This document shows positions 23,823 to 30,878 of a DNA stretch of 64,000 nucleotides, in pieces. Source of the stretch: Rhodanobacter sp. B04. Its GTDB lineage: Bacteria > Pseudomonadota > Gammaproteobacteria > Xanthomonadales > Rhodanobacteraceae. The position numbers and the translations under genes are program-made. The stretch lies in NCBI RefSeq assembly GCF_002001125.1, contig NZ_MUNV01000026.1:186001-250000 (forward strand), given 5' to 3'. How positions within the stretch are numbered: the stretch's first letter is position 1; every line of letters begins with the position of its first letter. The notes below the pieces were generated by a model, which saw only the letters and a list, made by a program, of their open reading frames with translations, did not search any database and was not told the origin of the DNA.

Positions 23823-24239
23823 ATGGTCGCCGACAATCCTCGCAGACCGCCGCCTCCGATGCCGCCTGAACTCTCTGGCACCCCAGCTGATGACGCAGTG
23901 CTGCGCCAGCTGCAAGAAGAATGCGAGCAACGCGTCGCGTCGATACCAAGCGCACAAAAGCTTGGACCGGAGACTTTGGAGGCTGAGTGCAAGGCCCAGG
24001 GTCGTGATTGGGCTGACGTGGTGGCACGACGCCGCGAAGCCGCCTTGTGGAATCCCATGCCATGGGGTTTTACGGAAGATGTCCGAAATGATTCGCCAGG
24101 CGCATCAGCTGTCCGTTCAACGCTTCCTGGAAAGCCTTCGACTGGCCCCAATAGTCGTGATCCATCGACGCGTCGATCCACGGGTTCACGCGTGCGCGCC
24201 ATAGCTCGGCGACTTTTGGCAAATCTGGGTGCGTGGTGA
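23823..24239 (+). CDS. Hypothetical early phage protein (138 aa)
   Basis: Starts two bases after the Cro-like gene. Residues 1-85 look like a normal protein (PPELSGTPADDAVLRQLQEECEQRVASIP, LGPETLEAECKAQGRDWADVVARRREAALWNPMPWGF). The last 50 or so residues (DPSTRRSTGSRVRAIARR and around it) lie antisense to a minus-strand gene and look like shadow sequence. The gene may therefore have lost its original C-terminus when the minus-strand gene was acquired. Function unknown. Confidence 0.6.
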   Translation: MVADNPRRPPPPMPPELSGTPADDAVLRQLQEECEQRVASIPSAQKLGPETLEAECKAQGRDWADVVARRREAALWNPMPWGFTEDVRNDSPGASAVRSTLPGKPSTGPNSRDPSTRRSTGSRVRAIARRLLANLGAW

Positions 24240-24363
24240 TGAGCACCTTGAATGCAAATTCCATGGCTGTGAGTCGGGCTGTTGCCTCGATCAGTAGCTT
24301 GTCTGCTTTGTTGAGTCGTTCCACGAAGCTCTCCGCGTTGGTGGCTTGTACCTGGGCAGGCAC
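24070..24363 (-). CDS. Hypothetical minus-strand protein (97 aa) inside the rightward early region
   Basis: Not recognised. The product MPAQVQATNAESFVERLNKADKLLIEATARLTAMEFAF... has convincing amphipathic helices and balanced composition (continuing FKVLITTHPDLPKVAELWRA and YWGQSKAFQEALNGQLMRLANHF). It is read against all neighbours and overlaps the end of the preceding plus-strand gene by 170 bp in convergent orientation. A single reversed gene in an early operon is typical of a later acquisition. It may have its own promoter near 24370-24400. Confidence 0.6.
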   Translation of the reverse strand: MPAQVQATNAESFVERLNKADKLLIEATARLTAMEFAFKVLITTHPDLPKVAELWRARVNPWIDASMDHDYWGQSKAFQEALNGQLMRLANHFGHLP

Positions 24364-24407
24364 AGGTTATCGCGCGGAGAGCTTCTCTATTTCTGGGCTG
24401 GTGCGTC

Positions 24408-24818
24408 ATGGGTGAGCATTCTTTCCTGCAGCACCTTGGCAACGCTAGGCAACATCAGGCAACCGGTGGCAACCAGTCATCGCTGGCGCTGGCGTTCGGC
24501 GTGCACCATGCCCCGAAGGACGCTCCAGCCAAGCTGCTGCGTCAGATTGAGTCCGAAGCCCAGGCGCTCGCGGTCTCGATCGCAGCCTCCCATTCGAAGC
24601 TCGATTACGTCGCCGCCTGCATCGGTAAATCCCGCGGCTACGTGTCGCGCCTGCAGTCCGGCAAGCGTTCCATCCCATTGAAGCTGGTCGGCCCGCTATG
24701 CGCCGCTACGGGCTCCAATCTACTGCGTCAGTACGTCGAGCTGCAGGAAGCGCTGAACCGATTCGAAGACGACAAGGATTCGGTCAAGCGTCTGGCGCGC
24801 CTGCTGGAGGTTGCATGA
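24408..24818 (+). CDS. CII-like HTH regulator
   Basis: A 136-residue protein. The C-terminal two thirds contains a helix-turn-helix, LDYVAACIGKSRGYVSRLQSGKRSIPLKLVGPLCAATGSNLLRQY, similar to regulators placed in the CII position of temperate phages. The N-terminal part (QIESEAQALAVSIAASH) is helical. Its place, between Cro and the replication genes, is that of cII in lambda-like genomes, so a role in the lysis-lysogeny choice is inferred. The stop overlaps the next start (ATGA at 24815-24818). Confidence 0.68.
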   Translation: MGEHSFLQHLGNARQHQATGGNQSSLALAFGVHHAPKDAPAKLLRQIESEAQALAVSIAASHSKLDYVAACIGKSRGYVSRLQSGKRSIPLKLVGPLCAATGSNLLRQYVELQEALNRFEDDKDSVKRLARLLEVA

Positions 24819-24958
24819 AGAAGCGGGCGATCTATGGCTGGGCTGTCCTGACGGAAAGCGCCAGTCAGCATTGGCACATCTTCAAGACCCAGAAGCTGGC
24901 GCGTGAGTACAAGCGCCAGCATGGCGGTGTGATTTACAAGATCGAAAGGTCGAGCTGA
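24815..24958 (+). CDS. Small hypothetical protein (47 aa)
   Basis: A 47-residue frame, MKKRAIYGWAVLTESASQHW..., coupled to the genes on both sides: its ATG overlaps the upstream stop and its last base is the first base of the next ATG. It is basic with a beta-alpha-beta-like pattern (AIYGWAVLTES, HWHIFKTQKLAREYKRQHGG, VIYKIERS). No function known. Confidence 0.6.
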   Translation: MKKRAIYGWAVLTESASQHWHIFKTQKLAREYKRQHGGVIYKIERSS

Positions 24959-25920
24959 TGGCTGGCGACTGGATCAAGATGCGGTCCGACCTCTTCACGC
25001 ATCCGAAAGTTGTACGCATTTCGTCCGCATTGAAAGCGGACATGTTGCGCACAGTTGGCGGACTTATGTCCGCATGGTGTCTGTTCGACGCGCACTCCAG
25101 CGACGGAAAGTTGGACGGCTACACCTTGGAAGCGCTGGATGAACTTCTGCGATGGACAGGTTTCGCGGCTGCGATGGTCGCGGTCGGCTGGCTTCATTCA
25201 GTCGTCGATGAAACCGGCTCAAGCCTTGTTTTGCCTGAGTTTGATACGCACAACGGGCAGTCGGCAAAGCGCCGGGCGCAGGAGTCGGACCGTAAACGAA
25301 ACGTCCGCAAGGCGTCCGCATTGGATGCGGACAAAAAGCGGACCAGAGAAGAGAAGAGAAGAGAAGAGTCTTTAACAGCTTCTCTCTCTACGGACGCGCA
25401 CGCGCAAGCAGGCCCGGGCGAACTTCCGGCAGACCAAGCTCGCGGTGCGGTGCTTTCGGCGATCGCGTTGAAAAAGATCGGTGTGCGCATCCAGCCACAG
25501 GACCCGACGCTGCTGGCGCTGGTGTCCGAGAAGTTCACGGTGGCCGAACTGGCGCTGATTGCCGCGGAGAAGGCGCTGAAGGACGTGCACCTGTGGAACG
25601 ACCCTGACACCCACCCCGAACTGCACGACCTGCTGGCCAGCGGTGCCACCCAGGCGCAGATGAACCTCACCACCGCGCAGTTCCAGGCGGTCAAGAGCGC
25701 CGCCGCTTGCGTGGGCATCAGCTACATCGCATCGACCCTGCGCGGCCGACGACGAGACGCGGCCGACAGCCAATCGCCGCAGCGCGGAGCCAAGGGCGCC
25801 CGCAAGCATCCAGCCAATGAAAATTTCGAGGGGAAAAAGTATGTCGGAACACCAGTCGACCAGCTCGCCCCCGACCTCCGAGCCGCCGTTGAACGAGAAC
25901 TCAATGGCACCGGCGGTTGA
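24958..25920 (+). CDS. Phage replication initiator/organiser protein
   Basis: A 320-residue protein. The N-terminal domain DWIKMRSDLFTHPKVVRISSALKAD...VGGLMSAWCLFDAHSSDGKL is the winged-helix type found in phage replication proteins that precede a DnaC-like loader. A charged linker (KKRTREEKRREESL) separates it from a C-terminal helical domain (KIGVRIQPQDPTLLALVSEKFTVAELALIAAEKAL, VGISYIASTLRGRR) resembling the DnaT/DnaD-like loader-contact module. It likely binds the phage origin, which in such phages often lies inside this gene, and recruits the helicase loader encoded next. The next gene's start lies within its 3' end. Confidence 0.78.
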   Translation: MAGDWIKMRSDLFTHPKVVRISSALKADMLRTVGGLMSAWCLFDAHSSDGKLDGYTLEALDELLRWTGFAAAMVAVGWLHSVVDETGSSLVLPEFDTHNGQSAKRRAQESDRKRNVRKASALDADKKRTREEKRREESLTASLSTDAHAQAGPGELPADQARGAVLSAIALKKIGVRIQPQDPTLLALVSEKFTVAELALIAAEKALKDVHLWNDPDTHPELHDLLASGATQAQMNLTTAQFQAVKSAAACVGISYIASTLRGRRRDAADSQSPQRGAKGARKHPANENFEGKKYVGTPVDQLAPDLRAAVERELNGTGG

Positions 25921-26680
25921 ACTGTGCACCTGCGCTTGTGAACGGCACGGGCCGTATCAGGCTTACCGGTTTCCTAACGGCGAGCCTGCTTCACCTGGCG
26001 TCAACGACTGCCCGAAATGCGTTGACGAGATGACGGAACGCTACGGCGCGGAGAACCGCCGCCGGGCCGCTGCGGCACTCGAAAAAAAGAAGCTGCAGAA
26101 GATCCTGGACATCGCAAGCATCCCGCCTCGGTTCGCTGACCGCACCATCGGTAACTACAAGGCGACGACGACGGAGCAGCGCGTCGCTCGATCGGTATGC
26201 CAGGGCTTCGCCGAAAGCTGGGAAGCCCAATCGGTACGGGGCGGCAGCTTGGTGTTGACCGGCGGTCCCGGCACCGGCAAGACGCACCTTGCCTGCGCGA
26301 TCGCCAACCAGATCATGGTGAACCACCTTGCCACCGTGGCGTTCGGCACCGTGGCCAGCATCCTGCGCACCGTCAAGGCGACGTACGGCGGGAAGGGCGA
26401 CGAGAACAAGGCGCTCCACGACCTGCGCCGGCCAGACCTGCTGATCATCGACGAGATCGGTGTGCAGAACGGCAGCGACCACGAGCTGACCTTGCTGTTC
26501 GAAATCATCAACGAGCGCTACCAGCACCTGCGCTCGATGATTCTGATATCGAACCTCGACGCGGCGGAGCTGGAGAAGTTCCTCGGCCAGCGTGTCGCCG
26601 ATCGGTTCCGCGAAGTCGGTCCGGTGCTGTCGTTCAACTGGACGAGCTACCGCGGCCAGCAACAGCAGGCGCTGGTATGA
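25841..26680 (+). CDS. DnaC-like helicase loader ATPase
   Basis: A 279-residue AAA+ ATPase. A short cysteine-containing N-terminal region (CTCACERHG, NDCPKCVDEM) likely holds a zinc site, then PPRFADRTIGNYKA leads into Walker A GGPGTGKTHLACAIA, Walker B LLIIDEIGVQ, sensor 1 ILISNLDAAEL and the arginine-finger region QRVADRFRE. It should load the host replicative helicase DnaB onto the phage origin. The start at 25841 has GAGGGG about eight bases upstream; it overlaps the initiator gene by 80 bp. The next start overlaps its stop (ATGA). Confidence 0.9.
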   Translation: MSEHQSTSSPPTSEPPLNENSMAPAVELCTCACERHGPYQAYRFPNGEPASPGVNDCPKCVDEMTERYGAENRRRAAAALEKKKLQKILDIASIPPRFADRTIGNYKATTTEQRVARSVCQGFAESWEAQSVRGGSLVLTGGPGTGKTHLACAIANQIMVNHLATVAFGTVASILRTVKATYGGKGDENKALHDLRRPDLLIIDEIGVQNGSDHELTLLFEIINERYQHLRSMILISNLDAAELEKFLGQRVADRFREVGPVLSFNWTSYRGQQQQALV

Positions 26681-26898
26681 TCCGGCGCGTCCAAGGCAAC
26701 CAATGCGACTACGGCATCGTGTTCTGGATCCGCTTCGCCGAGTGGTGCGCAGCGCGGCCGAAGCTGCTCGACGCCATCAGCATGGTCGAGGGTACTCAGC
26801 ACATACGCGACAACTTCAATGTTTCACGTGCAACGGCCTACCGCTGGCTGGCCGCGTGGCGCGAAGTTCACCCAACCATTCCAGGGGATAGACCGTGA
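26677..26898 (+). CDS. Small HTH protein (73 aa)
   Basis: A 73-residue product that is coupled to the DnaC-like gene by ATGA overlap. It contains a clear HTH, LLDAISMVEGTQHIRDNFNVSRATAYRWLAAWRE, of the kind found in NinH and other small phage DNA-binding proteins. Its target is unknown; position suggests a middle-early regulatory or replication role. Confidence 0.68.
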   Translation: MIRRVQGNQCDYGIVFWIRFAEWCAARPKLLDAISMVEGTQHIRDNFNVSRATAYRWLAAWREVHPTIPGDRP

Positions 26899-27044
26899 GC
26901 AAGATGACGTCCGCACAAGTCGCAGAGATCCTGTGGCAGCAAAACGCTTGGCGCCGTGACGACAGCGAAGAAGCCCCGCTGGAACAGGTCAACCCGACAC
27001 AGCCAGGCAATCGCTTGCAGGCGGCTGGGCTGGGGAATCGCTGA
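26895..27044 (+). CDS. Small hypothetical protein (49 aa, GTG start)
   Basis: A GTG at 26895 overlaps the upstream stop (GTGA) and the frame of 49 codons, VSKMTSAQVAEILWQQNAWR..., ends by overlapping the next start (TGATG at 27042-27046). Overlap at both ends in a packed operon supports translation. Mostly helical; function unknown. Confidence 0.5.
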   Translation: MSKMTSAQVAEILWQQNAWRRDDSEEAPLEQVNPTQPGNRLQAAGLGNR

Positions 27045-27331
27045 TGGCCTACCAGCGCCACAATCCGGAATACGTTCCTCCTGGGATGAACGCCAAGTTG
27101 CTGGCGATGCGCGTCACCTGCAAGTACCACCGCCGCATGTACAACGCGAACCACATGTTGGCCGGCCGGATTGAGGCCGCTATGTGTCCGCGTTGCCTCC
27201 GTGATCAGGAGTGGGCACGCCAAGCGAAGGTTCAGATGGAAGTGCAGGGCGAAGTCATCACTGCCGAATCGCTGCTGGCAAAGGCTGAGGAACTCTCCGG
27301 CTACCGACTGGCGAGGTACCACCATGGGTAG
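27044..27331 (+). CDS. Small zinc-finger-like phage protein (95 aa)
   Basis: A 95-residue basic protein with a plausible zinc site: VTCKYHRRMYNANH and, later, AAMCPRCLRDQEWARQ. The start MAYQRHNPEYVPPGMNAKLLAMRV and the helical C-terminus (AESLLAKAEELSGYRL) are well formed. It overlaps the stop of the previous gene and the start of the nuclease gene by eight bases. A DNA-binding accessory role is possible, no family name recognised. Confidence 0.62.
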   Translation: MAYQRHNPEYVPPGMNAKLLAMRVTCKYHRRMYNANHMLAGRIEAAMCPRCLRDQEWARQAKVQMEVQGEVITAESLLAKAEELSGYRLARYHHG

Positions 27332-27848
27332 TCGTCACAGCAGTGCCTTGCGCTTCAGCAGTGTGGCAGCCATGCCTGACTCGATCCGCAACAAGGTCGA
27401 GGCGCAAGGGAAAGGAGCTCCGGCGGTGCCGCGCATTCGTCAGCCACGTGCACCAACTCAAGCGCCCGGACAACCGCGGCAGGATCCGGAACATCAGGAA
27501 CAGGTCAACTTCTTTCGGCGAATTGGTGAACTGGCTGTTCTTGATGCTCGCTATGCGATAGCGGCGCGCCGAACGTTCGCCATTCCAAACGGCGGTGGCC
27601 GCTCAAAACGCGAAGCTGGCCGGCTGAAGGCAGAAGGCGTCACCGCGGGGGTATCCGACATCTTCTGCAGCATCGCCCGTGCTGGACGTCATGGGCTATA
27701 CATCGAAATGAAGTCCCTGACTGGCTATGCCAGCCGCGAACAGAGCGAGTGGATCGCTGAGTCGATCCAGCTTGGATATGAGGCGGCGACATGCCGTGGA
27801 GCTGATGTGGCGTTCGCGCTTTGGAAGGGGTATGTCGATGCGACTTAA
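27324..27848 (+). CDS. VRR-NUC domain nuclease
   Basis: A 174-residue protein whose C-terminal 110 residues form a VRR-NUC (PD-(D/E)XK) nuclease: [41 protein letters not shown], the catalytic Asp in [19 protein letters not shown] followed by EMKS with the E-x-K pair, and [20 protein letters not shown]. In phages this family acts on branched DNA and can stand in for RusA-type Holliday-junction resolvases near the end of the replication region, which matches its location. The ATG at 27324 overlaps the upstream stop. Confidence 0.87.
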   Translation: MGSRHSSALRFSSVAAMPDSIRNKVEAQGKGAPAVPRIRQPRAPTQAPGQPRQDPEHQEQVNFFRRIGELAVLDARYAIAARRTFAIPNGGGRSKREAGRLKAEGVTAGVSDIFCSIARAGRHGLYIEMKSLTGYASREQSEWIAESIQLGYEAATCRGADVAFALWKGYVDAT

Positions 27849-28080
27849 TCGAGTAGCCGCCGTGACGCTCACTCGCGCGCGATTGCATGAACTGCTTCAT
27901 TACGACCCGGAAACAGGCGTCTTCAAGTGGGTGCACGACCGAGTCGGTAAGGGAGCTGGCCGCAAGAAGGAGATTGCGGGATCGAGGCATAACCGCGGCT
28001 ACATCTCAATCCGGCTAGATCGCAGCTTATTTTTGGCAATGTTATATTTTACGTACCCAAAGGAGAGGTGCGTAATATGA
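27832..28080 (+). pseudogene. Truncated HNH endonuclease gene (N-terminal part only)
   Basis: The frame starts at ATG 27832 (or 27838) and reads [53 protein letters not shown]..., the N-terminal module typical of phage HNH homing-type endonucleases of about 150-190 residues. After about residue 62 the similarity stops: the expected histidine-rich HNH core is absent and the frame ends in AT-rich sequence ([17 protein letters not shown]). The break at about 28022 coincides with the left edge of the AT-rich minus-strand cassette, so the gene was probably cut by that insertion or replacement. I see no other half downstream. Confidence 0.72.
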
Positions 28081-28088
28081 ACGCGCAA

Positions 28089-28871
28089 TCAAGGGATGGA
28101 TGCGGCTACGATTTCAAGGCATCTAGCTTGGAGGCTTTCTATAACTGCATCAGCCTTATTCGCGAAAGCCCTAAGCCCGTCAATAATATTCACCGGATGC
28201 GGAAGAACGGTATCCTGAAAAATTATCTGGAATCCAAAACGGTGATTGCGACTCACATTCGCGTCCCCTTTCCACCGTATCAATTCTGCTTCGTTTTTCT
28301 CCGTATCCCACCTTGGATGGTTAATGCTGAGAGATGTGACATTTCCGGATACATCAGGGATGTTGGACGTGGAGATACGGGTATCAACGGAAAGGCCCAC
28401 GGTGTGTTTGTTATTAGCCAAGCTGGCCAATCCCCGAATAACGTCATTGCCTCCAGAGTAGCTGTCCGATCTGGAATATGGCTCATGTTTGGAGATTGCG
28501 TCCCGCAATCTTTCATCGATCTTCCTAATTCGATGTTCCAGATCGCTCGGGTTTTGGCTCCAAGGGAAGTTACTCTTACTGTTAGAAATCCCAATAGCGC
28601 TCTGAGAGGCGAATACAGCCTGATCAAATGCGTGCTTAATGTTTGTGAGAGCTTCAGTCGTTTTTCTGCTGAATCCATCAGGAAAAGGGACTTTGAGCCT
28701 CAGCTTTTGGATATTCTCTCCGGTTTGCGTATCAACTTGGGTAATGATTTCTGTAACATTACCCTTAAAGAAAGCAGTTGCGGATTCGTGCAGCTCGTTG
28801 ATTGCATCATTTGCCCATTTGACAGATTGCTTGGACTCAGCGAAATAGGCTATGACTAAATCTGCGTTCAT
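28089..28871 (-). CDS. AT-rich accessory gene of unknown function (260 aa)
   Basis: A 260-residue soluble protein of visibly lower GC than its surroundings. It has a helical N-terminus (VIAYFAESKQSVKWANDAINELHESATAFF), the segment LRLKVPFPDGFSRKTTEALTNIKHAFDQAVFAS, FPWSQNPSDLEHRIRKIDERLRDAI, and a beta-rich C-terminal half with ISTSNIPDVSGNVTSLSIN. I recall a widespread uncharacterised family with the N..HALD.AV and FP..... patterns that often travels with a small partner; this is recall without a search. It is the second gene of a two-gene minus-strand cassette (ATGA overlap with the 72-residue gene) inserted among plus-strand genes. Reasonable guess: a cargo or defence gene. Confidence 0.68.
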   Translation of the reverse strand: MNADLVIAYFAESKQSVKWANDAINELHESATAFFKGNVTEIITQVDTQTGENIQKLRLKVPFPDGFSRKTTEALTNIKHAFDQAVFASQSAIGISNSKSNFPWSQNPSDLEHRIRKIDERLRDAISKHEPYSRSDSYSGGNDVIRGLASLANNKHTVGLSVDTRISTSNIPDVSGNVTSLSINHPRWDTEKNEAELIRWKGDANVSRNHRFGFQIIFQDTVLPHPVNIIDGLRAFANKADAVIESLQARCLEIVAASIP

Positions 28872-29086
28872 TGCTTGTTTCCAGGATCAATTGGACGCTT
28901 ACGCGCGATCAACTGAATCGCCACCTCGAAGTTTTTTTCGTCCTCTTCCGTTACAAGACGTTCTGCGGTCTCAACGAACCGCGCAGACTGCTCTTTATCG
29001 TCAGGCTCAGGTTTCTTCTTCATATCCGCAAGTTTCTCGAATCGATCAGGGGAAAGTGATGACGCATCCTGCTTATTTGCTGGCAA
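28868..29086 (-). CDS. Small partner of the AT-rich cassette (72 aa)
   Basis: A 72-residue, highly charged protein, MPANKQDASSLSPDRFEKLADMKKKPEPDDKEQS..., whose C-terminal half KEQSARFVETAERLVTEEDEKNFEVAIQLIARKRP resembles a common small-protein family of unknown role (a recalled pattern: EQS-RF-E-A...D...FE-A...). It is translated first, and its stop overlaps the start of the 260-residue gene. The first 28 bp of the gene overlap the start of the Q-like gene on the other strand (29059). The arrangement suggests a self-contained transcription unit with its own promoter near 29100. Confidence 0.65.
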   Translation of the reverse strand: MPANKQDASSLSPDRFEKLADMKKKPEPDDKEQSARFVETAERLVTEEDEKNFEVAIQLIARKRPIDPGNKQ

Positions 29087-29709
29087 GGCTCAATCCTGCG
29101 AATGCGCGATTCGATGTCGGATCGGGCGGAATCCAGGAACTGACGCAGCAAGACATCGCGGCGTCCATCGCATTCATCCCACAAGGAATCGGTCGCGAGC
29201 TGCTGTGTCGGGTTTGGTGGCCGGAGGGCGCTAAGCTCAATGCGGCTGATCTGGACAAACGCTTGATCGATCTGCAATTCGGTGAATGGCGCGAGCGCAT
29301 GGACGCGCTGGTGACTGCCCAGATTCATGAGCAGACCGCTGAAACGGGGTGGGCACGCAAGCAGGCGCAAAACGAACTGGTTCGCGCGCGGCATCACATG
29401 TGGCCACGCATCGACGAAACGTATAGCTTGATTCGCAGGGCGGTGGTGAATGAGCTGATCGACCCACGCACCTGTCCTGACTGCAAGGGCCGCGGCGCCG
29501 GTATGGCTGGCGAACTGGTCAGGGGATGCATGCGCTGTGCAGGCACCGGCAAGACGATACGCGGTCCGGTATGGCGTGCCGCTCAGTTGCGCATGAAGCA
29601 TCAGAGCTACCGGCAAATGTGGGAACAACCCTACGAATGGTTGTTTGAAAAATGTAACGACGAGGTGCATCAGGCGACAAGGGAGTTGTCGAAAGCCGCG
29701 TCAGTTTAG
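29059..29709 (+). CDS. Q-like late gene regulator with DnaJ-type zinc finger
   Basis: A 216-residue protein ending the early region. The C-terminal half holds a zinc-finger pair, TCPDCKGRGAGMAGELVRGCMRCAGTGKT, with the CxxCxGxG repeats seen in phage 82-type Q antiterminators, followed by a basic helical tail (WRAAQLRMKHQSYRQMWEQPYEWLF). The N-terminal part is helical (QQDIAASIAFIPQGIGRELLCRVWWP). It is followed by an intrinsic terminator-like hairpin, a tRNA gene and then the lysis genes, which is the exact place of Q. The start at 29059 follows GGGGAAAG; the frame is open upstream but that part lies across the inserted cassette. Confidence 0.72.
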   Translation: MTHPAYLLARLNPANARFDVGSGGIQELTQQDIAASIAFIPQGIGRELLCRVWWPEGAKLNAADLDKRLIDLQFGEWRERMDALVTAQIHEQTAETGWARKQAQNELVRARHHMWPRIDETYSLIRRAVVNELIDPRTCPDCKGRGAGMAGELVRGCMRCAGTGKTIRGPVWRAAQLRMKHQSYRQMWEQPYEWLFEKCNDEVHQATRELSKAASV

Positions 29710-29780
29710 TAGTTGTTCACCTACCGATTAATTCCTACAATGCCCTTGACGCTCGCCACCACTGGAGCAATTGCGTACCC

Positions 29781-29812
29781 GAAACCCTGCCAGAAATGGC
29801 GGGGTTTCTTCG
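29781..29812 (+). terminator. Hairpin between the Q-like gene and tRNA-Trp
   Basis: GAAACCCTGCC (29781-29791) and GGCGGGGTTTC (29798-29808) form an 11-bp stem with one mismatch, followed by a T-rich tail. Its place just before the late genes fits a late-promoter terminator that a Q-type antiterminator would override. Confidence 0.7.
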
Positions 29813-29819
29813 TTACTAA

Positions 29820-29895
29820 TAGTCGCTAGCTCAACTGGCAGAGCGCGGAACTCCAAATTCCGAGGTTCTAGGTTCAAGTCCTAGGCGGCTAGCCA
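29820..29895 (+). tRNA. Phage-borne tRNA-Trp(CCA)
   Basis: A 76-nt cloverleaf with encoded 3' CCA. Acceptor TAGTCGC pairs with GCGGCTA (one T-G pair), D arm GCTC-AACTGGCA-GAGC, anticodon stem-loop CGGAA-CTCCAAA-TTCCG with anticodon CCA, T arm CTAGG-TTCAAGT-CCTAG, discriminator G as in bacterial tRNA-Trp. It lies inside the prophage between the Q-like gene and the endolysin and should be transcribed with the late genes. Confidence 0.92.
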
Positions 29896-29914
29896 ATATC
29901 TCAGGATATCCGAT

Positions 29915-30421
29915 ATGCCACGCATCACTGCCGACCAAGCTGGTGGTGCAAATCGTTGCGCGTTCTTGGACATGATCGCCGCCAGCGACACCGGCGCCGC
30001 CCTCCTGCCGCTGACCGACGACGGCTACAACGTCATCGTCGGTTCGACCCCGCAGCATCTGATCCTATTTCCTACGTTGCCGGATGGTTCGCCTGACTAT
30101 TCCAAGCACCCGGACGAGTTTGAGGCTGAGGAAGACAGCACTGCAGCGGGGCGGTACCAGGAGAAATACTCGAACTGGGTGGCCTATTCGAAGATGCTTG
30201 GCTTGTCCGACTTCGGGCCAGTGAGCCAAGACCTGATCACGCTTCAGCAAATCCGTGAAGCGCATGCGCTTCCATTGATCGACGCGGGGAAGCTGCCTGC
30301 AGCGATCACATTGTGCGCCCATCTCTGGGCTTCTTTTCCTGGCGCTGATTACGGTCAGCATGAGAACAAACTGGCCGATCTACAGGCGGCCTATACGACA
30401 GCAGGGGGCACACTGGCATGA
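29915..30421 (+). CDS. Endolysin, lambda R-like lytic transglycosylase
   Basis: A 168-residue murein-degrading enzyme closely patterned on lambda gpR: CAFLDMIAASDTGAALLPLTDDGYNVIVGSTP, DYSKHP, AAGRYQEKYSNWVAYSKMLGLSDFGP, SQDLITLQQIREAHALPLIDAGKL, LWASFPGADYGQHENKLADL and a GGT terminus. The glutamate expected in the lambda catalytic SEGTD segment reads SDTG here, so the acidic residue of that loop is Asp. There is no signal peptide, so release through a holin lesion is expected. The insert between residues 40 and 65 (LILFPTLPDG) is longer than in lambda. The holin candidate follows with ATGA overlap. Confidence 0.9.
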   Translation: MPRITADQAGGANRCAFLDMIAASDTGAALLPLTDDGYNVIVGSTPQHLILFPTLPDGSPDYSKHPDEFEAEEDSTAAGRYQEKYSNWVAYSKMLGLSDFGPVSQDLITLQQIREAHALPLIDAGKLPAAITLCAHLWASFPGADYGQHENKLADLQAAYTTAGGTLA

Positions 30422-30627
30422 GTGACGGTTCTCAGGGCGAGATCAATCACCACGAAATGCGCTTGCTGCGTGCCGAGGTGCGCGAACTATCGCAGCAGGT
30501 ACATGACCTAGTCGAGGCCTGGAATACAGCTCGCGGCATGGTCAAGTTCATCAAGCTGCTGGGAAGTATAGCGACAGCAGGCGGCGCGATCTGGCTGATG
30601 ATTCAAGCGATATGGCCGAAGAAATGA
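30418..30627 (+). CDS. Holin-like protein, one membrane segment (69 aa)
   Basis: A 69-residue protein with a charged, coiled-coil-like N-terminal half (NHHEMRLLRAEVRELSQQVHDLVEAW) and a single C-terminal membrane segment (FIKLLGSIATAGGAIWLMIQAI) followed by a short basic end. This is the layout of XhlA-type and other class III holin components. It overlaps both endolysin and the next membrane protein gene. Together with the following protein it probably forms or times the membrane lesion. Confidence 0.72.
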   Translation: MSDGSQGEINHHEMRLLRAEVRELSQQVHDLVEAWNTARGMVKFIKLLGSIATAGGAIWLMIQAIWPKK

Positions 30628-30878
30628 AGAACACCGTTCTCGCCGGATGTCTTGCCATCCTAACGCTGCTACTTACCGGTGTCATCGATGGGTATCTGCT
30701 GGCGCGCGGGCTTCCTTCCGGGGCTGACAGCGTATTAGTGGGAACGATCGTCGGTGCATGGAATGCTGCCACAGGCATCGTGCTTTCCTATTTTTTCGGC
30801 AGTTCTGCAAGTCATGACAAACAGTCCGCCGCTGCCGATTCAATGGCATCAACCATTACCCCAAAGGTAACCCCATGA
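30612..30878 (+). CDS. Second holin-like protein, two membrane segments (88 aa)
   Basis: An 88-residue protein with two hydrophobic segments, VLAGCLAILTLLLTGVIDGYLLA and SVLVGTIVGAWNAATGIVLSYFF, and a polar C-terminal tail (HDKQSAAADSMAST). This is the topology of class II holins or of holin-antiholin partners. It overlaps the previous gene by 16 bases and the next by four. Which of the two membrane proteins is the holin cannot be read from sequence. Confidence 0.7.
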   Translation: MAEEMKNTVLAGCLAILTLLLTGVIDGYLLARGLPSGADSVLVGTIVGAWNAATGIVLSYFFGSSASHDKQSAAADSMASTITPKVTP

